64,000 bases of DNA from Alteromonas sp. KUL106 (GCF_009811415.1 NZ_BLIG01000006.1:1-64000), one strand, 5' to 3'; positions 10,013 through 21,900 are shown, counted from the stretch's first letter. Translations and numbers: made by a program. The notes: generated by a model not told the origin, from the letters alone.

Positions 10013-11416
10013 ATGCAGTCACCAGACTATAAAAAGCGATTAAAACTACAATTAATATTCATATTATCGATTGCTGTGATGAGTTGTGGCGTTCCTTCGG
10101 TTCCCACCGCTCTGTCTTCATTATTGGAAAGGGAGTCGATCCGCGTAGGAACAGTTTATGGTGCAGGCACATTTTACAATGGCGCTGAGGGTCCACAGGG
10201 TTTTGAATATGAATTGCTGGCTGGATTCGCCGATTTCCTTGGCGTAACTCTCGACCTTTACCCTTTTTACAGCTACGAAGTCATGCTGGAACAATTAGAG
10301 GAAGGTAACCTGGACATTGTTGCAACTGGCGATGCAGTTAGCCCTTCACTGAAAAAACGCTTTGCTTATGGACCTGCTTATCAACACGTTCAACAAGAAC
10401 TTGTGTTTCAAGCTGGGATGTCGAGACCCAGAGATCTATTAGAGCTTGATGCCCCAATTATTGCAGTCGCAGGTAGCAGCCAAGCCCATCTACTGTCGCG
10501 CTTGTTAGAAAGTTTGGGCGACAAAGTCAGTGATGACGAAAGCGTCGAAACAAAAACTCAACTTATTACAACTGAAGATTCAGACTCTGAAGAACTGTTG
10601 CAACAAGTTGCCAATGGCGACATAGCGTACACGGTTGCAGACAGCAACCGACTGGCGCTTCAGCGCAGACGCTATCCCAATTTAGCCGTGGCGAAAACCC
10701 TTGACGAAGACATGCCAATGGCATGGGCGTTGCCGTTGCATCAGGACGACTCTGTAAAAGCCGCACTAATTGAATATTTTGGTACCGTCCATCAATCTGG
10801 CTGGTTTACGGTATTAGAAGATAAATATTTTGGCCATATTAGGCAGTTTGATTACGTAGACAGTCGTGCATTTAACGATGCGGCCGAAACCACACTGGCC
10901 CGGTATAAACCGCTGTTTCAGAAATATGCTGGCGACCTTGACTGGCGACTGTTAGCAGCAATGAGTTACCAAGAAAGCCACTGGGATAGTGATGCTATTT
11001 CACGAACGGGAGTACGTGGACTAATGATGCTAACCCTAGATACTGCTAGCGATTGGAACGTTGATGACAGAACTGACCCTGAACAAAGCATTCGCGGGGG
11101 TTCTCGTTATTTCGCCAGCTTGTTAAATAGGATCCCCGCACGCATAAGCGAGCCTGATCGAACTTGGATGGCCATGGCTTCGTATAATATTGGCATGGGA
11201 CATTTAGAAGATGCACGAGTGCTTACTGAGCGACAGGGTGGAAATCCTGATCTATGGGTGGACGTAAAGCGCCGCTTGCCCCAATTAAGGCAAAAGAAAT
11301 ATTACCGCACTACCCGATATGGCTATGCTAGAGGCGATGAAGCGTTGCAATATGTTGAAAATATTCGCCGCTATTACGACAGCTTAGTATGGTTAGACGA
11401 ACAAGGAAAAATTTAA
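10013..11416 (+). CDS. mltF: Membrane-bound lytic murein transglycosylase F
   Basis: A 467-aa enzyme that cleaves peptidoglycan with formation of 1,6-anhydro muropeptides at the outer membrane. The N-terminal hydrophobic segment ends in VMSC, so Cys25 is a probable lipidation site, although the lipobox is imperfect. A family-3 solute-binding-like domain occupies about residues 43-275 (SIRVGTVYG, GFEYELLAGFADFLGV). The SLT domain (about 290-450) has the catalytic Glu321 in SYQESHWD, followed by TGVRGLMMLT and ASYNIGMGHLEDAR. The gene is divergent from purL, which is also a purL neighbour in E. coli. Confidence 0.95.
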   Translation: MQSPDYKKRLKLQLIFILSIAVMSCGVPSVPTALSSLLERESIRVGTVYGAGTFYNGAEGPQGFEYELLAGFADFLGVTLDLYPFYSYEVMLEQLEEGNLDIVATGDAVSPSLKKRFAYGPAYQHVQQELVFQAGMSRPRDLLELDAPIIAVAGSSQAHLLSRLLESLGDKVSDDESVETKTQLITTEDSDSEELLQQVANGDIAYTVADSNRLALQRRRYPNLAVAKTLDEDMPMAWALPLHQDDSVKAALIEYFGTVHQSGWFTVLEDKYFGHIRQFDYVDSRAFNDAAETTLARYKPLFQKYAGDLDWRLLAAMSYQESHWDSDAISRTGVRGLMMLTLDTASDWNVDDRTDPEQSIRGGSRYFASLLNRIPARISEPDRTWMAMASYNIGMGHLEDARVLTERQGGNPDLWVDVKRRLPQLRQKKYYRTTRYGYARGDEALQYVENIRRYYDSLVWLDEQGKI

Positions 11417-11550
11417 CGTCGTACTACGGCTCCCTCCTCTTGAAAACTGTCATTTCGATGTCATCTTTATTGACTACCCTAGGAAAGCGTTAGACAACAC
11501 TAACTCACTTTCTCAAAAAACAACATGCGACAAAAAATATGCAATCTTAA

Positions 11551-11567
11551 AACGACTGACAGTCGTT
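11551..11567. promoter_or_regulatory. 17-bp palindrome upstream of the 51-aa gene (operator candidate)
   Basis: Perfect inverted repeat AACGACTG-A-CAGTCGTT centred at 11559, ending 30 nt before the start codon of the small basic ORF. The size and symmetry fit a dimeric repressor site, or a short RNA hairpin in the leader. No regulator is identified. Confidence 0.4.
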
Positions 11568-11597
11568 ACTAGTGAGGTATAAGGGAAAGGAGAAAAA

Positions 11598-11753
11598 ATG
11601 AAAAAAAATCGTTTTATGAAAAAAGGAATAAAATTGAAAAATAACAATAGACGTAGACTTATGCTTAAACGATGTCATCAAAAAGTACTTCAACGACGTA
11701 AGCTTTTTGTGACCAGTGACATGTTCACTCAGTTGACTCGCACACCGAGTTAA
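11598..11753 (+). CDS. Small, highly basic protein, 51 aa, unknown
   Basis: This short ORF begins with ATG 11598 behind a strong AGGAG (11588-11592). The product is rich in Lys and Arg (MKKNRFMKKGIKLKNNNRRR, then LMLKRCHQKVLQRRKLF), suggesting a nucleic-acid-binding or ribosome-associated peptide; this is inference from charge alone. A 17-bp palindrome lies just upstream and a GC-rich hairpin follows, so it looks like an independent transcription unit between mltF and tadA. Not recognised as a known family. Confidence 0.55.
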   Translation: MKKNRFMKKGIKLKNNNRRRLMLKRCHQKVLQRRKLFVTSDMFTQLTRTPS

Positions 11754-11759
11754 TCCATT

Positions 11760-11780
11760 GGGCGGCGCAATGTGCTGCCC
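11760..11780 (+). terminator. Hairpin after the 51-aa gene, possible terminator
   Basis: Stem GGGCGGC / GCTGCCC with a G-T pair and a 7-nt loop, starting 6 nt after the stop codon. The downstream T tract is poor (CTTTC), so it may be a weak terminator only. Confidence 0.4.
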
Positions 11781-11822
11781 GCAGAGCTTTCAATCTAGAG
11801 ATTTAAAAATATTAAGAGTCAA

Positions 11823-12569
<747 letters not shown>

Positions 12570-12893
12570 TCAGATTTGCTATTTAAGTTGGTGAAATTGG
12601 TTAACCGCTATTTTTAATTTGGCTTTAAAAATACCTTAACACTTTAAAAAGTAATGACTTTTGTCACTTGGCAATGTACTTGCTAACTTTCATTATAACA
12701 CTGCTGAGGTGAAGGAATTAACTGGTTACATTTTTTAGCAAAAATGTGGAGAAATGACCTTTATAATGTTCAAAGCCTAGCAGCAAGTTGCTAATATGTA
12801 GTGAAATCAAATTGACTAAATTTGAGTGTGAATTAGACAAATGAACATATTTTCACCTACACTGTTTTAACGCCGTTTATGAGGGATATCACC

Positions 12894-13127
12894 GTGGATA
12901 TGACCGCGATTGCAATAGTAGCTATTTGTGCTTGGGCACTTGTCAGTATTGTCGACAGTGCAAAAGATAAAAGCAAAAGAAAGTTAAACAATAAGGAGGC
13001 TGACGCTTACAAAGCTGAAATAGCCGAGTTAAAAGAACGGGTTTCAGTACTAGAAAAGATCGTCACCGATGAGCGTTATGATTTAAAAAAGCAATTTGCG
13101 GACTTGGAAAAAGATCGCGTAGCATAG
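12894..13127 (+). CDS. PspB-like small membrane protein
   Basis: A 77-aa protein with one N-terminal membrane helix (AIAIVAICAWALVSIV), a basic stretch (KDKSKRKLN) and a C-terminal coiled coil ending ERVSVLEKIVTDERYDLKKQ. Topology and the C-terminal sequence resemble PspB, the inner-membrane envelope-stress protein, but no pspA or pspC lies nearby, so it is better called PspB-like. GTG 12894 is preferred because GAGGG lies upstream at normal spacing; the ATG at 12879 contains that sequence. It is convergent with the Kef gene. Confidence 0.6.
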   Translation: MDMTAIAIVAICAWALVSIVDSAKDKSKRKLNNKEADAYKAEIAELKERVSVLEKIVTDERYDLKKQFADLEKDRVA

Positions 13128-13176
13128 GCTACCCCCTGCTTGCTCTTTTATCAGCGCGTCAGAACATTACTGCGCG

Positions 13177-15144
13177 CTAGCTACCTTCTAACAGTTTGCG
13201 TTCTGCCCTCTCTACACGCCTAGGTTTACCTGCAATAACCAGCACGTCGTGGGCTTGTAAAATGGCATCTTTGTCCGGGTCTTTTACTTCGTTACCATCT
13301 CGTCTCAACCCTTTAATGGCCACACGCATTCTCGAGAAATCGATATCTTTTATCGCTTTTCCTATACATGATGCGTGCTCTGACAGCACCACAGCGTGAA
13401 TAAACTCCAACTTATCTTCCGTACCATAAGTAATTTCTGTCGTTTCTCCAGGATAAAAGCCGTGCATGTGATCGTAGCGTCCTTTTCTCTCTGCCCGCAC
13501 CCGCTTCAAAATACGTGACATGGGAACACCAGCATAATGCAAGACTTGAGAGACTAACATTAAGCTCCCCTCCTGCAGTTCAGGAACAACTTGATTAGCG
13601 CCAGCGTTATACAGACTGTCGAGCTGATAATCTCGCTTCGTCCTCACCATAACATCCGTCGTTTCGGTAATGCTTCTTGTTTGCGTGATAACTTGCTTCG
13701 CTTTGTCCACTTGGTCGAAGGTAACCAATACAAGTTTAGCGCTTTCTATATTGGTATTGAACAGAATATCTTTTTGACTAGCGTCTCCGAAAATAACGGG
13801 TTCACCTGCGTTTCGGCTTTCGTGCACACGCACGGGGTCCATATCGATGGCAACAAAATGAATACCTTCCATTTTCAGCATTCTCGCCACTGATTGTCCT
13901 ACGCGACCAAACCCACATATAACCACATGGTTGGTTAATTGAGCGCCTGCGTTGCTGCTCACATCATCATCAAAAGCGATGTCGTTGTTAACAATGCGCT
14001 TAGCTATTGTAACGCTATTGTTCATTAGCCAAGGGGTCAGTGCCATGCTGATAACGCCCATACACACGATTAGGGATGATTGCTCCGACGTAAGCACACC
14101 ATGCGTGGTAGCAAGTGCTGCAATGACAAAACTAAACTCACCTATTTGACAAAGCTTAACGCCTGCAGACCATCCATCGATAGCGTCTGTTTTCACCAAC
14201 AATGAGGCAACCCTCACTAGCACTACTTTTGTTATCATAAGTGCAAATACGCCGAAAACAATTTCAAACAAGCTGTCCCAGAGTACCGTCAACTCTAACT
14301 GCATTCCTACCGTAACAAAGAACAGTCCCATGAGTATGTCTCTAAAAGGGCGTATGTCAGCTTCAAGCTGATATTTATACTGACTCTCCCCGAGCATCAT
14401 CCCAGCTAAAAACGCGCCCAAGGCCATAGATAGCCCAAAATAATAGGTAAGCCCACCTGCCAACAACGCAATGAAAATAGTTGTAAGAACAAACAACTCG
14501 TCGGTCCTTGTTCTCGCGACCTCTCTGAACACCCAAGGAAGTAACCACTTACCCACTGACATTAAAAATGCGATCACAAAAACGCCTTTAAGCAATGCTT
14601 CGCCTAATGCAAGTGCAATACTGACCTCGCCGGTTTGCGCTAAAAGTGGAATAGCGATTAGAAACGGCACTACCGCTAGATCTTGAAAGAGTAGAATACT
14701 GACTGCAAGCTGTGTACGACGGTTGTTGAGGATCCCCATCTCAGTAGCTTGTTTGATAACAATTGCGGTAGAGCTGAGCGCGAGCGTTCCGCCTATGATT
14801 ATTGATGCACTAATGGAGATACCGAAAAACAGGGGAACACAGGTAAACACCGCGGTGGTGAAAAGCATTTGCCCGAACCCGACGCCAAATACCAATGAAC
14901 GCATGGCGAGCAATTTAGGCAAGGAGAACTCAAGTCCCAAAGAAAAAAGTAGAAAAACGATCCCTACCTCTGCGAGCAGGTGCATCTCCTCTGGATGCGC
15001 AAAAACCGACAGGATCTGAGGTCCAGCGATTATACCAGCAAAAAGATAAGCCAAAATAGGAGGAAGATGAACACGTTTAAATAGTGCGACGGCGCATACC
15101 GATATGAACATCAGTATCACAACATTTAAAAAACTTGTTCCCAC
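13177..15144 (-). CDS. Kef-type CPA2 cation:proton antiporter with RCK domain
   Basis: A 655-aa inner-membrane antiporter. The N-terminal Na/H-exchanger domain has about 12 membrane helices (PPILAYLFAGIIAGP; LLFSLGLEFSL; LFQDLAVVPFLIAIPLLA). An RCK/TrkA-N domain follows (HVVICGFGRVGQSVARML, a Rossmann GxGxxG; VIFGDASQ), and then a TrkA-C domain to the end. It resembles KefB/KefC and YbaL; substrate K+ (or Na+)/H+ is inferred. GTG 15144 is chosen because GGAGGT lies 5 nt upstream; a longer ORF from 15264 adds 40 hydrophilic residues lacking support. No KefF/KefG-type regulator is adjacent. Confidence 0.88.
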   Translation of the reverse strand: MGTSFLNVVILMFISVCAVALFKRVHLPPILAYLFAGIIAGPQILSVFAHPEEMHLLAEVGIVFLLFSLGLEFSLPKLLAMRSLVFGVGFGQMLFTTAVFTCVPLFFGISISASIIIGGTLALSSTAIVIKQATEMGILNNRRTQLAVSILLFQDLAVVPFLIAIPLLAQTGEVSIALALGEALLKGVFVIAFLMSVGKWLLPWVFREVARTRTDELFVLTTIFIALLAGGLTYYFGLSMALGAFLAGMMLGESQYKYQLEADIRPFRDILMGLFFVTVGMQLELTVLWDSLFEIVFGVFALMITKVVLVRVASLLVKTDAIDGWSAGVKLCQIGEFSFVIAALATTHGVLTSEQSSLIVCMGVISMALTPWLMNNSVTIAKRIVNNDIAFDDDVSSNAGAQLTNHVVICGFGRVGQSVARMLKMEGIHFVAIDMDPVRVHESRNAGEPVIFGDASQKDILFNTNIESAKLVLVTFDQVDKAKQVITQTRSITETTDVMVRTKRDYQLDSLYNAGANQVVPELQEGSLMLVSQVLHYAGVPMSRILKRVRAERKGRYDHMHGFYPGETTEITYGTEDKLEFIHAVVLSEHASCIGKAIKDIDFSRMRVAIKGLRRDGNEVKDPDKDAILQAHDVLVIAGKPRRVERAERKLLEGS

Positions 15145-15505
15145 ATTACCTCCATAACTCTTATCGTTCTTCTGCGCGTAGGCTTTTAAGATTTGTGCCG
15201 CCTTGTGTCGAGAGTCTACTCTCTGCCTTGCCGATGAAGAAGGTGCAAATATTACGTTCAACACAAAATATCTGGTATCAGAAAACGACGTATTTAATTA
15301 ACGCCAGCAAGTTTAAAACAAAAAAGTATTTTCACTCTTTTTTGGCATTTGTTTTGCAAAAACCCTTAGTACAAATGCAGATTTGGCAAGTTTTGCCATT
15401 GTGACCGCCATAAATCTTTCAACATTGAAAGCTAGGCCACAGAAACGTCAGGACTTTGACGCTTGTTTCTTTGCATATCAACGCATTTTGTATAGGGGCA
15501 TAACT

Positions 15506-16405
15506 GTGGATTTCTCTACGTCAGTCTACGATAGCACACAACATAACAGTTTTTATCCTGCTGAGAGTACTGCTAACGCACTCACATCGAGTGAATTAGC
15601 GGGTTTTGTCTCACAACTCCTTACTACTCTTGAACTCCAAGAGTTAGGCGGTGTTTATTTCCAGCAGATTAATATGTTGCTGCCTGTCATCGGGTTTAGC
15701 TTATCCGATTTTGACTCTCGCTGGGTTTATGGCAACGCAAAAGTATCCTCAACGCTGATTGATTTACCTTTAAAAGGTGCCAGTACTATTAATGGTGAGC
15801 AAGCCCATGTCTACTATTACATTAGTTCACCCTTATCGTTATCGCAACGCGAAGCACTGTTCCAACTTCATGATTTATTTGGAAAACAGGTTAAACACGC
15901 TCTCTCATTTATGCGTGTGCAGCAAATGGCGACACGAGATACATTGACAGGCTTAGGCAATCGAGCAGGTTTTGAGCAGTCTATGACAAGGCAGCTAGGC
16001 TGGGCGCAACGGCATGATGAGCCGTTTGCTCTGCTCGTAATAGATTTAGACAACTTTAAATACGTCAACGACAATTTCGGGCATGGTGAAGGAGACAAGG
16101 TGCTTGTGCACGTAGCATCACACTTCTCAAAAGTGTTACGGGACGAAGACGAAGCATTTCGCTATGGCGGCGATGAGTTTTGCTGTTTGCTAGATTGCCA
16201 AACTCAGTTACAGCTAGCCTGTGCGGCTCAACGTATCCAATCAAGCATAAACAGCTCTTCCTATCTGGCAGGCTTAGCCGTATCAACGAGTTTAGGCGGT
16301 GCTATCTACAGGGATGGTGACACAATAAGCAGTATTTTTGACAGAGCAGATAATGCTTTATATCGCGTGAAAAATTCGGGTAAAAACAGCTACCAAGCGG
16401 CGTAG
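15506..16405 (+). CDS. Diguanylate cyclase (GGDEF), soluble
   Basis: A 299-aa protein with an unidentified N-terminal region of about 130 residues and a C-terminal GGDEF domain (about residues 140-297: DTLTGLGNRAGFEQSM, LLVIDLDNFKYVNDNFGH, RYGGDEFCCL). The catalytic motif is intact and an inhibitory I-site RxxD (RDED) sits at the normal place before it, so product inhibition by c-di-GMP is expected. No membrane helix is seen. GTG 15506 has AGGGG upstream; the frame is open back to TTG 15383. It is convergent with tilS. Confidence 0.9.
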   Translation: MDFSTSVYDSTQHNSFYPAESTANALTSSELAGFVSQLLTTLELQELGGVYFQQINMLLPVIGFSLSDFDSRWVYGNAKVSSTLIDLPLKGASTINGEQAHVYYYISSPLSLSQREALFQLHDLFGKQVKHALSFMRVQQMATRDTLTGLGNRAGFEQSMTRQLGWAQRHDEPFALLVIDLDNFKYVNDNFGHGEGDKVLVHVASHFSKVLRDEDEAFRYGGDEFCCLLDCQTQLQLACAAQRIQSSINSSSYLAGLAVSTSLGGAIYRDGDTISSIFDRADNALYRVKNSGKNSYQAA

Positions 16406-16479
16406 TTTACGCATCTCAGAAGAGGCAAAACACTGCCGCTTTTTGGGCTGAAATAGACTGAAATGGTCACTAACATAAC

Positions 16480-17805
16480 CTAATCAGGCTTAAACGATAC
16501 ATCAAAACCCGGCTCTCTAGGTTGCAAGTAAACACAGCTTCCCTCCACAATTAGTGCGACAGGTTTTTCATTTAAGTATATAACCGGCACCCCATTTCTC
16601 TCCCAACGGGGAACACGCCACACTTTAAACCATTCTTTTAATAGTTTAGACACGCTCCCATGCTCGGGCTTAATGCGCAGGTCACGAGCATTGGTTTGAA
16701 ACGTTACCTTGTCATCTTCTTTTGGCTCAGTCAAAGACACGCTTATCGACCCGTTTAACCATGGCAGATGATTTGGCGTATTGAGCGATAACGTACCGCT
16801 GACGTCAGGTTCGTGCGCTGCATGTGCCACCCAGTATAGGTCTCCGTCAAACCGAATCACCCTTCCCCACTTAAAGTTTACTTCAGGCGTTGCGTCATGC
16901 TTCGCCTTTAACATTGACAGTACCTGTTCGGCCTGTGCTTTAGATGGCGAAAGCTGACGTTGTTCGGTAAACCATGCTCGTATAACCAAAGCCTGCCAAG
17001 GCCTTGATAGTGCGCCGAGTTTTTGCCCATTCAACCTTAGCGCCGTGCGTTTACAATCTTCATAATAGGATTGTGCTGACTCACTTACCAGCGCGCTTTG
17101 TTCTGCGCATAGGGCCGCGCTGCGGCCTACCGTTTTAGCTAGTTGAGGCCAACGCGCTACAAGGTGTGGAATAATCTCGTTTCTTAAAAAATTTCTATCA
17201 AAACTATTTTGCTGGTTAGACTCATCTTCTACCCACTGCAGCATTTCCTCTTCTGCATAGGTGATGATGTCAGCTTTCTCCAATGCCAACATTGGACGCA
17301 TGATGAGGGTTTTGCCGCGATACTGCATCTCACCCATCCCCGCCAATCCCTGTGGGCCCGCTCCTCGTTTCAGCTGCAATAACACGGTTTCAAGCTGATC
17401 CTCTGCGTGCTGGCCTAACAGCAATACCCCCCCTATTTGCTTGCAAACATCAAGTAGTGCGTTGTATCTAACTTTCCGCGCTTCCGCTTCAAGGCTTTTG
17501 CGTGCACCAGTATCAACGTCTACGCGATGCAGGTGAAACTGTACATCTTCTAGGCGGCATTGTAATTCACAATGGCGTGCCCAATTGTCAGCATTCTCGC
17601 TTAAGCCATGATGCACGTGCACAGCGTGAATAGGCGCGTCAAACCTCTCGCGATACCCAACAATAGCATTTAGCAAAACAGACGAATCGACTCCGCCGCT
17701 ATACGCAACGACTAAAGGCGTTTGAAGAGAAAAGTCAGCGTCGCTGAGAAGGCGCTCTACCCGATTGACAATATGTTCGCTAACTGAAGAAATTTGACGG
17801 GACAC
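16480..17805 (-). CDS. tilS: tRNA(Ile)-lysidine synthase
   Basis: TilS ligates lysine to C34 of tRNA-Ile(CAU), changing its codon specificity from AUG to AUA. The PP-loop SGGVDSSVLL lies at about residues 35-44, with HVHHGLSENADNWA and LLGQHAEDQLETVLLQLKRGAG following. The middle TilS substrate-binding region and the C-terminal domain (WFKVWRVPRWERNGVPVIY) complete a 441-aa protein of usual length. It lies downstream of accA on the same strand, separated by a terminator, as in the E. coli order accA to tilS. Confidence 0.96.
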   Translation of the reverse strand: MSRQISSVSEHIVNRVERLLSDADFSLQTPLVVAYSGGVDSSVLLNAIVGYRERFDAPIHAVHVHHGLSENADNWARHCELQCRLEDVQFHLHRVDVDTGARKSLEAEARKVRYNALLDVCKQIGGVLLLGQHAEDQLETVLLQLKRGAGPQGLAGMGEMQYRGKTLIMRPMLALEKADIITYAEEEMLQWVEDESNQQNSFDRNFLRNEIIPHLVARWPQLAKTVGRSAALCAEQSALVSESAQSYYEDCKRTALRLNGQKLGALSRPWQALVIRAWFTEQRQLSPSKAQAEQVLSMLKAKHDATPEVNFKWGRVIRFDGDLYWVAHAAHEPDVSGTLSLNTPNHLPWLNGSISVSLTEPKEDDKVTFQTNARDLRIKPEHGSVSKLLKEWFKVWRVPRWERNGVPVIYLNEKPVALIVEGSCVYLQPREPGFDVSFKPD

Positions 17806-17835
17806 TTATCGGCATGCCTCTTAATTTTCATTGTA

Positions 17836-17879
17836 TAAAAAAGCCAAGGGGTTGATTACCTGTGGTAAACAACCCCTTG
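17836..17879 (-). terminator. Intrinsic terminator of accA
   Basis: A long stem on the minus strand: outer arms CAAGGGGTTG / CAACCCCTTG and inner arms TTACC / GGTAA with a 3-nt loop, followed by a run of six to seven T (plus-strand A tract 17836-17842). Confidence 0.85.
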
Positions 17880-17932
17880 ATATTAATAATATCTAGACGA
17901 CCGCGACTGTCTGAGCGCAGAGGCTAGAGAGC

Positions 17933-18889
17933 TTAACAGTAACCGAAAGACATCAAGCGCTGATAGCGCTCTTCCATCAGTTTGGTCTTATCTAGCTCTT
18001 TAAGCTGGTTCAACTGTTGCTTGATGACCGCTTTTAGGTTAGCTGCCATACCGTTATGATCGCGATGGGCACCACCTAGCGGCTCTTCAACAATACTGTT
18101 GATTAGGCCTAGTTCTTTAATTTGTGGGGCACTTACGCCCATAGCTTCTGCAGCTAATGGCGCTTTTTCTGCGCTTTTCCACAAAATAGACGCACAACCT
18201 TCTGGCGAAATAACCGAGTAGGTAGAATACTGAAGCATGTTAACGCGATCGCCAACACCAATCGCCAAGGCGCCGCCTGATCCACCTTCACCAATGACTG
18301 TACAGACAATAGGAACGGTAAGCTCAGCCATTTCAAACAAGTTCTTTGCAATCGCTTCACTTTGACCACGCTCTTCTGCACCCACACCCGGGTAGGCCCC
18401 TGGCGTGTCAATAAACGTGATGATAGGCATGTTAAAGCGCTCTGCCATTTTCATAAGACGCAATGCTTTGCGGTAACCTTCTGGTTTAGGCATCCCGAAG
18501 TTACGCTTGATCTTTTCGTTAGTGTCTCGGCCTTTTTGATGACCGATAATCATCACTGGCTGTTCATCTAACAAAGCCGGTCCGCCTACAATAGCTTTGT
18601 CATTTGCAAATGCACGGTCGCCAGCAAGCTCGTCGAATTCGGTAAAAATACGCGGAATGTAATCAAGCGTATATGGACGCATTGGATGACGGGCGAGTTG
18701 CGACACTTGCCACGCACCAAGGTCAGAGAAGATTTTTTTAGTTAGCTCCGCACTTTTTCCGCGAAGCTTATTAATTTCTTCTTCGATACCAACATCGAAC
18801 TCACCGCCTTGATTTACCAACCTTAGCTCTTCAATTTTTGCTTCTAATTCGGCTATTGGCTGTTCAAAGTCCAAAAACTGTATACTCAT
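17933..18889 (-). CDS. accA: Acetyl-CoA carboxylase carboxyltransferase subunit alpha
   Basis: AccA with AccD transfers the carboxyl group from biotin to acetyl-CoA, giving malonyl-CoA for fatty acid synthesis. At 318 aa it matches the family length. It has the N-terminal coiled region ([16 protein letters not shown]), the carboxyltransferase core ([37 protein letters not shown]) and the oxyanion-hole glycines ([17 protein letters not shown]). It follows dnaE at the standard place. Confidence 0.98.
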   Translation of the reverse strand: MSIQFLDFEQPIAELEAKIEELRLVNQGGEFDVGIEEEINKLRGKSAELTKKIFSDLGAWQVSQLARHPMRPYTLDYIPRIFTEFDELAGDRAFANDKAIVGGPALLDEQPVMIIGHQKGRDTNEKIKRNFGMPKPEGYRKALRLMKMAERFNMPIITFIDTPGAYPGVGAEERGQSEAIAKNLFEMAELTVPIVCTVIGEGGSGGALAIGVGDRVNMLQYSTYSVISPEGCASILWKSAEKAPLAAEAMGVSAPQIKELGLINSIVEEPLGGAHRDHNGMAANLKAVIKQQLNQLKELDKTKLMEERYQRLMSFGYC

Positions 18890-18957
18890 TTCATGTCCTA
18901 TTCGTACTACGCTCGTCTATGCAAACGCGAGATGTCCAATCTAACGAACTCTTACCC

Positions 18958-21900
18958 TTAATGGTAGAGAATTGAAACGGCTTTGTCTCCCAAACATTGT
19001 TTGAGATCGTGTAAAAGTTGGTCTTCAGGGGTAACATACCATTTGGCACCACACGCCAGCGTTACTTCAGCGTCCGGATGCGTTACCGCTAACTGAACAG
19101 GACAACTTCCACCATTAAATGCCTGCAGGATAGATTGCATCTGACTTAATTTCTTGGGTTCAAGCAACTGGGTGTCAATATTAAGTGCCAGCGCTCTCGC
19201 GTTTTTCTCTCGTGCCTGAACAATGTCCATTACATCACGGGCAGTGATTGTATTGCCCCCAGAGAAATCATCAAAGCTGACCTGTCCCTTTATTAGCAAT
19301 ATTCTGTCAGTTTCTAACACACTTTCGAACTGTTCGTACATATCTGGAAAGAAACGCGCGTCTATTCTGGCACTCTTGTCATCCAGTGTCACTATCGCCC
19401 AACGACGCCCTCGCTTATTTGTCATAACACGGACGCCTAGCACCAAACCTACCGCGCTGGCCATCTGATCTTTATTCGTCGGTTTTAAATCAACTAACCT
19501 ACCGTCGGTATAGTATCGGAGTTCCTCGGCGTATTGATTGATAGGATGACCGGTCAAGTATAAACCGAGCGTATCTTTCTCGCCCTCCAGCCATACCTTT
19601 TCTGGCCACTCTGGCACATCAGCAAAGGCTTGTTTAACTTCGTCTGGTTCTGTGGTTAAAAGTCCGAACATGTCTGACTGACCAAACGATTCCGCTTTGG
19701 CGTGCTGCCCTGCGGCGGCAAGCGCATCGGGAAGTGATGCCATTAACGCAGCACGATGCGGCCCTAGATTGTCCATCGCACCTGCGAGAACCAGCTTTTC
19801 CAGCACGCGCTTATTAACCCGTTTAATATCCACTTTCGCGCAAAAATCGAATAAATCTTTAAACGCGCCTTGGTTTTCGCGCGCTTCAATAATGGCTTCA
19901 ATTGGGCCTTCACCAACGCCTTTGATAGCGCCAATTCCATAGACGATACGGCCTTTACTATCGACCGTAAATTTGTATTTACCCACATTCAAATCTGGCG
20001 GCAGTATTTCAATGCCCATGCGCTCGCATTCGTCGACGAGGGTTACGATTTTATCGGTATTATCCATATCCGCCGACATTACCGCAGCCATGAATTCCGC
20101 AGGATAATGGACTTTCAACCAAAGGGTTTGATAAGACACCAACGCGTAAGCTGCGGAGTGAGATTTGTTAAACCCGTAACCGGCAAACTTTTCTACTAAG
20201 TCGAAAATTTTCATCGCTAAGTCTGGGTCAATATTATTACCCTTAGCACCTTCAGCGAACGTTCCGCGCTGCTTTGCCATCTCTTCTGGCTTTTTCTTAC
20301 CCATCGCACGACGTAGCAAGTCAGCGCCGCCCAGTGAGTAGCCCGCCATTTCCTGGGCTATCTGCATTACCTGTTCCTGGTACAAGATAATGCCATAGGT
20401 AGGCTCTAGAATTTCTTTCAAGCACTCGTGCTGATATTCTGCATCGGGGTAGGAAATTTCTTCACGTCCGTGCTTTCGGTCAATAAAGTTATCTACCATA
20501 CCTGATTGCAGCGGGCCCGGACGGAAAAGGGCCACCAGTGCGATAATATCTTCGAAGCAGTCAGGTTTAAGGCGCTTAATTAGTTCTTTCATACCGCGAG
20601 ATTCCAGCTGGAATACCGCAGTTGTCTCGGCGTTTTGAAGGGTTCTAAAACTCTTAGGATCTTCAAGAGGAATAGCGCTGATATCCACATCAACGTTCTT
20701 TCCTTCTTTGATCATATCGATTGCCCACTGAATAATAGTCAGTGTACGAAGACCCAAGAAGTCGAATTTTACTAACCCCGCCGTTTCAACATCGTTTTTG
20801 TCGAATTGTGTTACGGGGTTTTTACCTTCGTCATCACAATACAAAGGCGAGAAATCTGTAATTGTGGTTGGCGCAATAACAACACCACCGGCGTGTTTAC
20901 CGGCATTTCGGGTAACCCCTTCAAGAATGCGCGCCATATCGATAAGGTCTTTTACCTCCTCATCGCTTTCATAAACTTCCGGCAGCTGTGGCTCAGCTTT
21001 GAACGCCTTCTCTAGCGTCATGCCTGGATCAGGTGGGATAAGCTTTGAGATCCTATCTACAAAGCCGTATGGGTGGCCAAGCACCCGGCCCACGTCGCGC
21101 ACTACCGCTTTCGCCGCCATAGTACCGAAGGTAATGATCTGTGATACCGCCTGACGCCCGTAAAGCTCAGCAACGTGGTCGATTACCTCATCTCGTCTAT
21201 CCATACAGAAATCGACGTCGAAGTCGGGCATGGAAACACGCTCAGGGTTCAAGAACCGTTCGAAGAGTAAGTCAAACTCCAGCGGGTCGAGGTCAGTAAT
21301 TTTAAGCGCATACGCTACCAATGAACCTGCACCTGAACCACGCCCAGGCCCTACCGGAATTCCGTTATCCTTACTCCACTGAATAAATTCCATTACGATC
21401 AGGAAGTAACCCGGGAACCCCATTTGGTTGATCACTTCAAGCTCGATGCGAAGTCGGTCATCGTATTCTGGCCGTTTCGCTTTGCGCTCTTCCTCATCGG
21501 GGAAAAGAAATTCTAGACGTTCTTCCAACCCTTCTTCAGACACTTTGACCAGGAAGTCTTCTGTGGTCATACCGCCGGTTGGAAATTGCGGCAAGAAGTA
21601 TTCGTTTAAGCGTACGGTAACATTACAGCGCTTAGCAATTTCAACCGTATTCTCTATTGCCTCTGGAATATCACTAAATAATTCGACCATTTCCTCGGCG
21701 GTACGTAGGTACTGCTGGTCGCTATAGCGTTTAGGGCGGCGGTTATCATCTAGCGTGTAACCATCGTGAATGCACACCCTGATTTCGTGTGCGTCGAACC
21801 CTTCTTGGTCTATAAAGCATACTTCATTAGTAGCAACCACAGGCAAACCACGCTGAGAAGCAAGCTCAACGGCGCGGTGTAGGTAATCTTCTTCCCCCTG

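Noticed and set aside
13153..13180. AGCGCG/CGCGCT inverted repeat between the PspB-like and Kef genes
   Set aside because: Short stem with long loop, no T tract; not convincing as a terminator.
15135..15404. 89-aa plus-strand ORF upstream of the diguanylate cyclase
   Set aside because: Overlaps the Kef 5' end and its control region; no start signal or family.
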